Positions 17,086-24,399 of a DNA stretch of 27,528 nt are shown piece by piece. Source of the DNA: Gammaproteobacteria bacterium (GTDB lineage: Bacteria; Pseudomonadota; Gammaproteobacteria; Chromatiales; Chromatiaceae); assembly GCA_019136395.1 (NCBI GenBank), contig JAGVUH010000458.1, positions 1 to 27,528 on the forward strand, written 5' to 3'. Below the pieces are notes generated by a model. It saw only the letters and a program-made list of their open reading frames with translations. It made no database searches and was not told the origin of the DNA. Each line of letters starts with the position of its first letter. Within the stretch, counting starts at the first letter, position 1. A program made the position numbers and the translations under genes.

Positions 17086-18549
17086 ATGAATTTCCCCACC
17101 AAGAAGTCCTCGAAGGGTTTTTTTAACCGTTTCCGCGACTTGGTGGATGAATACGGGGCCTGCGAGGAAATCGAGATCGCGGGGTCCGTCAGTCTCGGCG
17201 AGACCAAGGTGCGTTTCCCCTGTCCCCTGGCCCCCATCCTGATGCAGTTGGGGGGCGAACAGGGCAAGCGGCTGCAACTCTACCCCGAGCCCCTGCTGAC
17301 GGCGGCGGGGGGCATGGCGCCGACGGGGGCCTATCTGATCGAGGACCCGGAATACGCCGTCGGCCAGCTCCAGGGTTTTCTGCGCCTGGTGCCGGGGGAT
17401 GCCCTGGTCCTGGGGCGGGAGGAGCTCCAGCAGCGGGACCTGATGGACTATCCGCCGACGGTGGCGGAGCGACATCTGCGCATCAAGCTGGGTGCCGATG
17501 GCCTGACCCTGAAGAACCTGGCCCCCGCGGAAGGGAGCTGTCTCTCGCCCCTGCCGCCCAAGGCCGGCTGGAAATCCTCCGCCGAATTGCGCCTGGCCAA
17601 GCTCGAATACCTGGCCCAGGTGCTCGGGGCCCCCATCGCCGAACCCAGTCCCGAGGCGGCCCTGGCCCTGATCGAGGGGGTCATCGCCCAGATCGCGGCC
17701 GATCCCAATCAGCGCAGGGATAGCCAGGGGCGCCCCGGTGGCCTGGTGGAGGTGCCGGAGGAACTGGACCCGGTCTTCGTCGGCGACCTCCATGCGCGGA
17801 TCGACAACCTGTTGGTGGTCCTGACCCAGAACGCCGTCCTCGATGGCCTGGAGGCGGGACGGGTGGCGCTGATCATCATCGGCGACGCCCCCCATCCGGA
17901 CGAGGAGGGCCAGGAGGCCGACATGGGGACCTCCATGCTGCTGATGGACCTGATCTTTCGTCTTCAGCTCGCCTTCCCTGGCCAGGTCTATTACCTGCGG
18001 GGCAATCACGACAGCTTCTCCGAGGAGATCAGTAAGAACGGCGTCCCCCAGGGCGTCCTCTGGGAGCATGCCCTGCGGGAGCAACGCGGAGGCGCCTATT
18101 TCGAGGCCATGAGCCGGCTCTACCGTTGCCTGCCTTATGTCGCCACCTCCCCCCGCTTCGTCGCCTGCCATGCCGGCCCGCCCACCTCCAGCGTCACCCG
18201 CGCCCAACTCATCGACATCCGCGACAACCCCCGCCTGGAGCGGGAGGTCACCCGGGTACGGCTGCGCAAGCCCAACTCGCCCGCCGGTTATGGCCCCGGC
18301 GACATCAAGCGCCTGCGCAAGGCCCTGGGCCTTGGCCCTTACGTCCCCCTCCTGGTCGGTCACACCCCCCTCTCCAATGACGATACCCTGTGGCTCGAGG
18401 CCGGCAACATCGAGGCCCATCACGTCGTCTTCGGCGCTCACCCGGAGTGGATCGGCATCGTCGCCCTGGTCGCCGAGCGCTTCCTGCCCTTGCGCTATCC
18501 CCCCGCCGTGAGCGCCCGCTTGAGGCGCCTGCCCGAACCAGGTGCTTGA
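17086..18549 (+). CDS. PPP-type metallophosphatase with FHA-like N-terminal domain
   Basis: This 487-residue protein has an FHA-like domain at about 97-160, with GR at 110-111, ERH at 128-130 and EGS at 149-151, the usual phosphothreonine-binding landmarks. The second half is a PPP/calcineurin-like phosphatase: GDLHAR (233-238), GDAPHP (266-271, in place of the usual GDxVDRG), RGNHDS (305-310), HAG (362-364) and GHTP (425-428). The metal ligands are therefore present, but the second motif lacks the DRG part. FHA domains read phosphothreonine, so the enzyme may be steered to phosphorylated proteins. A GGGAGG Shine-Dalgarno site inside the kinase gene end couples the pair. The substrate is unknown. 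Confidence 0.85.
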   Translation: MNFPTKKSSKGFFNRFRDLVDEYGACEEIEIAGSVSLGETKVRFPCPLAPILMQLGGEQGKRLQLYPEPLLTAAGGMAPTGAYLIEDPEYAVGQLQGFLRLVPGDALVLGREELQQRDLMDYPPTVAERHLRIKLGADGLTLKNLAPAEGSCLSPLPPKAGWKSSAELRLAKLEYLAQVLGAPIAEPSPEAALALIEGVIAQIAADPNQRRDSQGRPGGLVEVPEELDPVFVGDLHARIDNLLVVLTQNAVLDGLEAGRVALIIIGDAPHPDEEGQEADMGTSMLLMDLIFRLQLAFPGQVYYLRGNHDSFSEEISKNGVPQGVLWEHALREQRGGAYFEAMSRLYRCLPYVATSPRFVACHAGPPTSSVTRAQLIDIRDNPRLEREVTRVRLRKPNSPAGYGPGDIKRLRKALGLGPYVPLLVGHTPLSNDDTLWLEAGNIEAHHVVFGAHPEWIGIVALVAERFLPLRYPPAVSARLRRLPEPGA

Positions 18550-18621
18550 AGCGCGCGTCTGAACCAGCCGCGCCCGAAGTGCCCGCCTGAACACATGACC
18601 GCAGCGCCCCGCCTGGCTGGC

Positions 18622-18648
18622 GGCCGCGCCTTGGCGATGAGCGCGGCC
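18622..18648 (+). terminator. Hairpin after the phosphatase gene
   Basis: GGCCGCGC (18622-18629) and GCGCGGCC (18641-18648) form a perfect 8-bp stem with an 11-base loop, about 70 bases past the phosphatase stop. A moderately T-rich stretch follows (TATTTAGTTGTT), so it may end the kinase-phosphatase transcript. Confidence 0.5.
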
Positions 18649-18730
18649 GGGGGGTATTTAGTTGTTACCGTGTGATGACAGTCATGTTACGCTTTCGCCC
18701 TTAATGTCCCCCGGCCCCGCCATCGGCCCC

Positions 18731-18792
18731 CCTTGATGGCCATGATGACAACAACGGCCACCCCTGATGGCCGTGATAACTACAAAGGGCCC
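18731..18792 (+). repeat. Two 31-bp tandem repeats upstream of rquA
   Basis: 18731-18761 and 18762-18792 match at 24 of 31 positions and share the core TGATGGCC-x-TGAT. The second copy ends just before the AGGAGGAG Shine-Dalgarno site of rquA. The repeats could be operators for a regulator; which one is unknown. Confidence 0.6.
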
Positions 18793-18811
18793 CTGAGCCC
18801 AGGAGGAGTGC

Positions 18812-19564
18812 ATGACCGGTATACGCCGTGGTCTCGGTGGCGAGATCGCCGTTCCCCCTATTCCTGACTACCTGGAGAAGGTGTATTGGTGGGCTTACCT
18901 CCACCCCAAGGCGGTTCATGTCTTCGAGCGCGACTGGCTGGTCAATCTGATCCTCTGGGGCAATTACCGGACCCTGTGTGATGCCGCCCTGGCGGAACTC
19001 GGGGAGACCGACGGACGGACCGGGGGCGCGGCGGCGGGTGGCACGGGGCCTGGCGAGCGGCGTTACCTCCAGGTGGCCTGCGTCTATGGCGATCTCACCG
19101 AGCGTTTGTTGGGCCAGATGGGGACCCGGGATCGGCTGGACGTCATCGACGTGGCGCCGATCCAGCTCGACAACCTCCAGCGCAAGTTGCGGCCGGACCC
19201 GCGCTGGCATCCGCATCAGCAGGATGCCAGCGCCCTGCGCTTCGCCGATGGGACCTTTGACTGCACACTGCTGTTTTTCCTGTTGCATGAGCAACCCGAG
19301 GACGTCCGGCGCGCCACCCTGGCCGAGGCTCTACGCGTGACCCGGCCCGGCGGCAAGCTGGTCATCGTTGACTACCATCGCCCGGATGCCGGCCATCTCC
19401 TGCGCCTGCCCATGCGGGCGGTCCTGGCGGCCCTGGAACCCTTCGCCCTCGACCTGTGGCGGCATGAGGTGGAGGAATTCCTGCCCCCCGGTCCCCACTT
19501 GTCCCGGTTGCGCAAGTCCACCTTCTTCCGTGGGCTCTATCAGAAAATCGTGATCCCCTGTTAG
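18812..19564 (+). CDS. rquA: RquA-like rhodoquinone biosynthesis protein
   Basis: This 250-residue protein resembles a class I SAM methyltransferase, but the glycine-rich motif reads VACVYGD (88-94) in place of the usual VGCGTG form. Other landmarks match RquA as I know it: PDYLEKVYWWAYLHPKAV near the start, the LVNLILWGNY stretch, LLFFLLHEQP (153-162) and GGKLVIVDYHRP (180-191). RquA converts ubiquinone to rhodoquinone using SAM as amino donor, supplying a low-potential quinone for fumarate reduction without oxygen. A strong AGGAGGAG Shine-Dalgarno site fixes the start. A hemerythrin gene follows on the same strand, a fitting oxygen-related neighbour. An ordinary methyltransferase is the main alternative. 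Confidence 0.82.
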   Translation: MTGIRRGLGGEIAVPPIPDYLEKVYWWAYLHPKAVHVFERDWLVNLILWGNYRTLCDAALAELGETDGRTGGAAAGGTGPGERRYLQVACVYGDLTERLLGQMGTRDRLDVIDVAPIQLDNLQRKLRPDPRWHPHQQDASALRFADGTFDCTLLFFLLHEQPEDVRRATLAEALRVTRPGGKLVIVDYHRPDAGHLLRLPMRAVLAALEPFALDLWRHEVEEFLPPGPHLSRLRKSTFFRGLYQKIVIPC

Positions 19565-19650
19565 CCGGCGCGTGAGTCGCGGATCGGGACCTTGCTCGTC
19601 TGGCGGCGTCCTCGTCCGCCATCCTTGCGCGGGCATGGCCCGCTGGATGG

Positions 19651-19671
19651 GCGCCGGCAAGCATCCGGCGC
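19651..19671 (+). other. Perfect hairpin between rquA and the hemerythrin gene
   Basis: GCGCCGG (19651-19657) and CCGGCGC (19665-19671) form a 7-bp stem. A TATAAC (19694-19699) that could serve as a -10 lies between it and the hemerythrin Shine-Dalgarno site, but no good -35 is seen. Confidence 0.4.
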
Positions 19672-19718
19672 GCACCAGGGATAGCCTGCCATTTATAACG
19701 ATTCCGAGGGGGAGACGA

Positions 19719-20132
19719 ATGGAGACCATACTGGTCTGGGACCCGAGTCTGAGCGTGGGTAACGCGGAGCTCGATGAACACCACAAGCAGCTTCTGGCCC
19801 TCAACCATCGGGCGGCGGAACTGCTCAACGACAAGGCCGGGAACCATATCCGCCGCGAGTTCCGGCACCTGCTGAATGAAATCGTCGACCTGGCCGAGGT
19901 TCATTTCGCCGCCGAGGAACGTATCCTGGCCTTGAATGGCTGTCCCAATCTGGCGGAGCACAAGGTGGAGCATTACCAGTTCATCGAACTGCTGGCGGAT
20001 CTGATCCACCAGTCGATGCTCAAGGAGCTGAAGAACAAGCGGATCGCCTGGCTCCTGTCGGACTATATCGAGCATCACTTTCGCGAGACCGACATGGCTT
20101 GCCGGGAATACATGCGCGAGCGGGCCGCCTGA
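19719..20132 (+). CDS. Bacteriohemerythrin
   Basis: This 137-residue four-helix protein binds O2 at a di-iron centre. The full ligand set is present: a His in DEHH (21 or 22), His62 and Glu66 (HFAAE), His81 and His85 (HKVEH), and His120 with Asp125 (HFRETD). Length fits single-domain bacteriohemerythrins, which store, deliver or sense oxygen in the cytoplasm. The ATG at 19719 follows a GGGGGAG Shine-Dalgarno site and gives the canonical start before the first helix; the frame is open further upstream but that part is not conserved. It lies 154 bases after rquA, so it could share its transcript. Confidence 0.94.
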   Translation: METILVWDPSLSVGNAELDEHHKQLLALNHRAAELLNDKAGNHIRREFRHLLNEIVDLAEVHFAAEERILALNGCPNLAEHKVEHYQFIELLADLIHQSMLKELKNKRIAWLLSDYIEHHFRETDMACREYMRERAA

Positions 20133-20166
20133 GGCGGGTCTGGTCCGCGGGACGCTTCATCCCGCC
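20133..20166 (+). terminator. Nested hairpin after the hemerythrin gene
   Basis: GGCGGG (20133-20138) pairs with CCCGCC (20161-20166) around an inner GTCC/GGAC stem. It begins at the stop codon of the hemerythrin gene. No U-run follows. Confidence 0.4.
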
Positions 20167-20384
20167 TGGCCTGGCAGGGCCAGCCTGGAAGAGCCGGGAG
20201 GGGATGGCTGGGACCTGGGGGCTGACGTGGGCAGCCGTTGAGGGGTATGGGGTGAGGCGCGGCCGATGCGAGGCAGCGGGAGGGGCGCCTGCTGAGGGGC
20301 ACCCCATGAGGCGCATCCGCTGGGGCGTCTGGAGGGGCAGTTGATTGGGGTTATCCGCCGTGGGGTCGTCCTGATGGCTGGGGA

Positions 20385-20495
20385 GGGGTGCAGCGAAATG
20401 AGCTGACCAAAAGCGATCAGCTCAGTCCATCTCCATGAATACATGGTGTTTTACCGCCAATCCCGCCGTGGATGGCGCGCGTTTTGCTGCACCCC
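20385..20495. ncRNA. Candidate branched structured RNA or palindromic element
   Basis: A perfect 10-bp closing stem (GGGGTGCAGC 20385-20394 with GCTGCACCCC 20486-20495) encloses three hairpins in series: GAGCTGA/TCAGCTC (20400-20406, 20417-20423), CCATG/CATGG (20433-20437, 20442-20446) and CGCCA/TGGCG (20455-20459, 20473-20477). This is a cloverleaf-like four-way junction. I do not recognise the family. The strand of any transcript is unknown. Confidence 0.35.
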
Positions 20496-20519
20496 ACGAG
20501 ACGAGCGGCGGGCGGCAGC

Positions 20520-20589
20520 GATATTCATAAGCATCTAATTCGCTAAAGTTTTCTTTCGTCGCGCCAAGTTGGCGCGGAAAGTGAATATC
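20520..20589. repeat. Nested inverted repeat around a 17-base palindrome
   Basis: GATATTCA (20520-20527) is inverted at 20582-20589. Inside lies the perfect hairpin CGCGCCAA-G-TTGGCGCG (20560-20576), flanked by CTTTC and GAAAG. The outer part is A/T-rich compared with the window. It could be a regulatory structure or a mobile-element remnant. Confidence 0.5.
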
Positions 20590-20692
20590 CAATGGGGAGT
20601 CTGTGGAGCCCCTTCGCCAAACCTGTATCAGGGATCGATCAGGTTCCGGCCTTCCTGGAGGGGACTCGATCCACCTCGCGGGAGTGACTTGC

Positions 20693-20860
20693 ATGCGGAT
20701 TTTCCATCAGACCCTTTTGGGTCGCATGGCCAGTTCCCTGGCCGCTCTGGCCCTGGTCCTGGCCGGGGAGTTCTGGACGGACGACACGTCCCTGGTGGTC
20801 GCCGGTGCCTTGCTGCTCTACACGGTCCTCACGCGGACCACGGGCCGGGTACATCCCTGA
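20693..20860 (+). CDS. Small hypothetical membrane protein (55 aa)
   Basis: A 55-residue frame starts MRIFHQTLLGRMASSLAALA. It contains a hydrophobic segment (about 12-25, SSLAALALVLAGEF) and another (about 33-45, SLVVAGALLLYTVL), ending in a basic TRTTGRVHP tail. A GGGAG Shine-Dalgarno site lies eight bases before the ATG, and the frame reads through without rare structure. I do not recognise a family. It sits between the structured non-coding region and the second DUF47-PiT unit on the same strand. A second unrelated small membrane protein lies at 25572, also next to a PiT/DUF47 unit, so a shared accessory role is possible (inference). Confidence 0.5.
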   Translation: MRIFHQTLLGRMASSLAALALVLAGEFWTDDTSLVVAGALLLYTVLTRTTGRVHP

Positions 20861-21020
20861 GCGACCGCCCTGGCCAGGGACCCCGGGCGTCCCGGCCTTG
20901 ACCGGGTCTGGTCATCCGGCCAGCCACGCCACCGCGAACTCACTGCCCGCATTCCGCCCGCCAGGGGGCGTGGCGGATGTCGTGTCCATTCGTTTCCCCA
21001 GCATCTGATATGTGACTGCC

Positions 21021-21680
21021 ATGAAAGAACCCAAACTCGCCCTGTTCGGCAAGACCAAGGCCATGGAAACCCTGATCGACGATTTCCTGGATAAGGTATC
21101 GGAGGGGGGGTTGCGCTTCGAGCAGGGGATCGCAGCCTATATCGACCAATCGACGCCCGAGCGCCTGGCCGAGCGGGCGGAACAGATGCGCGCGACGGAG
21201 GGGGAGGGCCATCGGTTGCGGCGCACCATCGAAACGCAACTCTATACCGAGATGCTGATCCCGGATTTCCGGGGCGATGTGCTGAGCCTGCTGGAGGACC
21301 TGAACTATGTCCTCGGCAAGCTGGAGGATATCTTCCTGGCCATCACCGTGGAGCAGCCGATCATCGACGAACCCTATCGGGCCGATTTCAAACTCCTGGC
21401 CAGTTCGGTGGTGAAGGCCATCGAGGCCGCCATCCTCGGCAGTCGCGCCTTCTTCCGCAACATCACCGCGGTGCGGGATCACTTGGCCAAGGTCTATTTC
21501 CACGAGGACGAGAGCGACCAGATCGCCACCAGCCTCAAGCGCGCCATCTTCTCCTCCACGCTGAATCTCGACCAGAAAATGCACCTCCGGTACTTCGTCG
21601 ACCGCATCGATGGCCTCGCCGACGAGGCGGAAGAGGTGGGTGACTGGCTCGCCATCTATTCCATCAAGCGCTCCCTCTGA
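21021..21680 (+). CDS. DUF47 (PhoU-like) partner of PiT 2
   Basis: This 219-residue helical protein of the DUF47 family opens KEPKLALFGKTKAMETLIDD and continues with a long first helix pair. The mid-region LNYVLGKLEDIFLAITVEQP and the end GLADEAEEVGDWLAIYSIKRSL match the repeated PhoU-like halves. It differs much from the other two DUF47 proteins in the window, so these are old paralogs rather than recent copies. PiT 2 starts 68 bases after its stop. The ATG at 21021 is chosen over a GTG nine bases upstream; neither has a good Shine-Dalgarno site, so translation may be weak or leader-dependent. A regulatory link to PiT 2 is inferred from family and position. Confidence 0.88.
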   Translation: MKEPKLALFGKTKAMETLIDDFLDKVSEGGLRFEQGIAAYIDQSTPERLAERAEQMRATEGEGHRLRRTIETQLYTEMLIPDFRGDVLSLLEDLNYVLGKLEDIFLAITVEQPIIDEPYRADFKLLASSVVKAIEAAILGSRAFFRNITAVRDHLAKVYFHEDESDQIATSLKRAIFSSTLNLDQKMHLRYFVDRIDGLADEAEEVGDWLAIYSIKRSL

Positions 21681-21748
21681 GACGCCGCCCTCCCGCCGCG
21701 GTCCTTCCCAGGGCGGCGGCATCCCTTGTCTGACCGCGAGGAACCTCG

Positions 21749-23242
21749 ATGGATATCGCCATTTTCATCTTTCTTTCCAGTGGCCTGTTTCTTGGCTGGT
21801 CACTCGGGGCGAACGACGCCGCCAACGTCTTTGGCACCGCCGTTGGCAGCCGCATGATCCGCTTCACGACGGCGGCCCTGATCTGTAGCGTTTTCATCAT
21901 CCTGGGCGCGGTCTTCAGCGGAGCGGGCGCGGCCCATGGCCTGGGCGAACTGGGCACCCTCAATGCCCTGCCCGGGGCCTTCATGGCCGCCTTCTCCGCG
22001 GCCCTGACCGTCTACTGGATGACGCTGGCCCGGCTGCCGGTCTCGACCACCCACGCCGTGGTGGGGGCCATCATCGGCTGGAACTGGTTCAGCGGCTCCG
22101 TCACGGACCTGTCCGCCCTGTCGACGATCATGTCCACCTGGATCGCCAGTCCGATCCTGGCCGGGGTCTTCGGCGCCCTGTTGTACAAGCTGACGGTGTG
22201 GGTCCTGACCCGCGCGAAGCTGCACCTGCTGCGCCTGGACTCTTATACCCGCATCGGGCTGATCCTGGCCGGCGCCTTCGGTTCCTACACCCTGGGGGCC
22301 AACAACATCGGTAACGTCATGGGGGTCTTTGTCAGCTCCTCCCCCTTTACCGACTTTACCGTCGGCGGCGTCACCATCACCTCCGTGGAGCAACTCTTCC
22401 TGGTGGGGGCCATCGCCATCGCGGTGGGGGTCTTCACCTATTCCAAGGGGGTGATGATGATGGTCGGCGATGGCCTGATGCCCCTGTCCCCGGTGGCGGC
22501 CTGGGTGGTGGTCATCGCCCAGTCGATCGTGCTCTTCCTCTTCTCCTCCATCAGCCTGGAGCATTTCCTCGCCAGTCAGGGCTTGCCGACCATCCCGCTG
22601 ATCCCGGTGTCCAGTTCCCAGGCGGTGGTGGGCGCGGTGGTGGGGATTGGCCTGCTGCATGGCGGTAAGGGCATCCGCTGGAAGGCCCTGGGTAGCATCG
22701 CCACGGGTTGGGTCACCACGCCGATCATCTCCGCGCTGATCTGCTTCGTCATGCTCTTCGTGCTGCAGAACGTCTTCAACCAGACGGTTTACCACGAGGT
22801 GCGGTACCAGTTGAGCGCGCCGGTGCTGGCCCACCTGGAAGGGGAGGGAGTGCCCTCCGCCGAGTTGTCACCCCTCCAGGACCGGGAAATCGTGGGTGGT
22901 CTGCGCTTCCGCAATCGCTTAAGGGAGGTAGTCCAACTACCCCCCGAGCAGGAAGACAAGGTCATCGCCGCCGCCGAGATTCATTCCCTGCTCATCGACG
23001 CCGGCAAATTCCCGAAGCTGGACAGGGCCTACCTGTCGGTGGAGCAGGTCCGGGCCCTGGAACATCTGCAAGGGCAGGCCTTCGCGCATCGCTGGCAGCT
23101 CTACGATGCCCTGGCCAGCCTGACCCCGGCATGGCGGAAGCTGGAGAACACCAAGATCAACAAGACGTTCAACAAACAGCTTGGTCAGCAACTGGATTAC
23201 ATCTTCAGCTACTTCGAAGTGACCCCGTTGGCCACCGAATAA
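21749..23242 (+). CDS. PiT-family permease 2 with long C-terminal extension
   Basis: This 497-residue PiT/PHO4-type permease has the first signature GANDAAN at 20-26, but the second reads GANNIGN (183-189), with Asn186 where Asp is expected. STTH in the first half is kept (PVSTTHAVVGAIIG); the second-half counterpart is PVSSSQAVVGAVVG, also altered. After the last membrane helix (about 340) comes a soluble tail of about 150 residues with no family I recognise, rich in charged helices (for example ENTKINKTFNKQLGQQL). The altered second half may change substrate; some PiT relatives carry sulfate, so the anion is uncertain. A GAGGAA Shine-Dalgarno site precedes the start. It pairs with the DUF47 gene upstream. 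Confidence 0.88.
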   Translation: MDIAIFIFLSSGLFLGWSLGANDAANVFGTAVGSRMIRFTTAALICSVFIILGAVFSGAGAAHGLGELGTLNALPGAFMAAFSAALTVYWMTLARLPVSTTHAVVGAIIGWNWFSGSVTDLSALSTIMSTWIASPILAGVFGALLYKLTVWVLTRAKLHLLRLDSYTRIGLILAGAFGSYTLGANNIGNVMGVFVSSSPFTDFTVGGVTITSVEQLFLVGAIAIAVGVFTYSKGVMMMVGDGLMPLSPVAAWVVVIAQSIVLFLFSSISLEHFLASQGLPTIPLIPVSSSQAVVGAVVGIGLLHGGKGIRWKALGSIATGWVTTPIISALICFVMLFVLQNVFNQTVYHEVRYQLSAPVLAHLEGEGVPSAELSPLQDREIVGGLRFRNRLREVVQLPPEQEDKVIAAAEIHSLLIDAGKFPKLDRAYLSVEQVRALEHLQGQAFAHRWQLYDALASLTPAWRKLENTKINKTFNKQLGQQLDYIFSYFEVTPLATE

Positions 23243-23280
23243 CGCTAGCGGCGCTTCTGGCTCCTTGCCCGCCTCCGCGG

Positions 23281-23336
23281 GGGGCGAGGGGATTCCCTGG
23301 CGGTTCGCCAGTGCTCCCCTCGCCCCTCCGGGGGTT
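23281..23336 (+). terminator. Strong intrinsic-type terminator after PiT 2
   Basis: GGGGCGAGGGGA (23281-23292) is perfectly inverted at 23315-23326, around an inner CTGGCG/CGCCAG stem (23297-23302, 23306-23311). A CCCC-TCC-GGGG mini-hairpin and a TTTCTTC run follow. It isolates the PiT 2 unit from the broken PiT 3 gene. Confidence 0.7.
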
Positions 23337-23374
23337 TCTTCATTACTAAAACCACTAGAGGAGAATCCTGCTTC

Positions 23375-24339
23375 ATGGATCTAATCCACTTTCTGGTCTA
23401 CCTTGGGGTCGTGGTGGTCCTGATTTACGACTTCACCAACGGGATGCAGGATGCCTCCAACATCATCGCCGGGGCACGGCGGTGGCGAATACCATCGGCA
23501 CCTTCGTCAACCTGGAGGGCGTGCGCGAGGTCTTGTCCATCACCGTGGTGCTGTGTGGGCTCTTCGCCGCCATTTTCTGGAATATCGCCGCCGCCTCGGT
23601 GGGCATCACCGTCTCCACCTCCCATGCCCTGGTCGGAGGGCTGATCGGGTCGGTGGTGGCGAGCGTGGGCGCCGATCACGTGCTCTGGGGTTTCGCCCAA
23701 TTGACGCAGCACGGCGAGGTGGTCGGCGTGACCAAGGTGCTGATCGCCCTGATCCTCTCGCCCATCCTGGGCTTCTGGGTGGGCTTCTGGACGCATCGGG
23801 GCATCATGTACGTCTTGCGGTGGGCGAGGCCGGAGGCCAACGTATTTTTCAAGAAAATCCAGTTCTTTACCTGTGCTGGCCTGGCGTTCGCGCATGGCGC
23901 CAACGACGCGCAGAAAAGCATGGGCATCATCACCCTGATCCTGTTGACGGGCGGCTTCATCGAGACCTTCGCGGTTCCCTTCTGGGTGATCCTCTCCTGC
24001 GCCATCGCCATGACCCTGGGCATCCTTTCCGGGGGCTGGCGGATCGTCCGCACCATCGGCTTCGGTATCTACAAGGTGCGCCCCGTGCATGCCTTCAACA
24101 GCCAACTCTCCTCCTCACTGGTCGTGATGACCGCCTCGGTCGTGGGTGCCCCGGTTTCCACTACCCACGTCGTCTGTTCGTCGTTGCTGGGGATTGGCGC
24201 CTCCGAGAAACCCAAGGCGGTCCGCTGGACCAAGGCCAAGGAGATCGTCTCAACCTGGATCATTACCATCCCCGCGACGTTCGTCGTCGCGACCCTGGCC
24301 TTTTGGTTGTTGCGCCTGTTGGTCCCCGGGCTGGATTAA
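23375..24339 (+). pseudogene. PiT-family permease 3, disrupted by an internal deletion
   Basis: The gene starts at an ATG with a GAGGAG Shine-Dalgarno site and encodes a normal PiT N-terminus (IYDFTNGMQDASNIIA) up to 23470. The reading frame then fails. From 23473 the protein resumes in another frame (GTAVANTIGTFVNLEG) and runs intact to 24339, including HGANDAQKSMGII and VSTTHVV. Compared with PiT 4, the segment between NIIA and GTAVANT is missing 28 codons less two bases, about 82 bases, which removes membrane helix 2 and shifts the frame. The rest shows no decay, so the lesion is recent or an assembly fault. A restart at the GTG at 23482 would lack the first helices and has no Shine-Dalgarno site. 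The downstream DUF47 gene is intact. Confidence 0.88.
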
Positions 24340-24399
24340 GACGAGCCCGCCGGCGCAACCATCCGCATAAACAAGCTTTTTTACTGGAGGACATCATCC

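Larger units (their letters stand above)
20133..20692. other. 560-base non-coding region rich in inverted repeats
   Basis: No convincing gene is seen. The first 250 bases are G-rich on the plus strand, with one quadruplex pattern (20196-20221). From 20385 the DNA is less GC-rich and holds a branched inverted-repeat element (20385-20495), a nested palindrome (20520-20589) and a bulged hairpin (20621-20644) ahead of a small membrane gene. Confidence 0.6.

Noticed and set aside
18661..18690. A possible Pho box upstream of rquA (TGATGACAGTCATG)
   Set aside because: Only one TGACA half-site is present and the position 11 bases on does not match; the central 11 bases are just a short palindrome.
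20385..20495. Reading the cloverleaf-like element as a tRNA gene
   Set aside because: Arm lengths, loop sequences and total length (111 bases) do not fit a tRNA, and there is no T-loop consensus or CCA-type end.
20422..20694. A 90-residue minus-strand frame in the non-coding region
   Set aside because: It has no Shine-Dalgarno site or recognisable motif, and it overlaps the inverted repeats that explain this stretch better.
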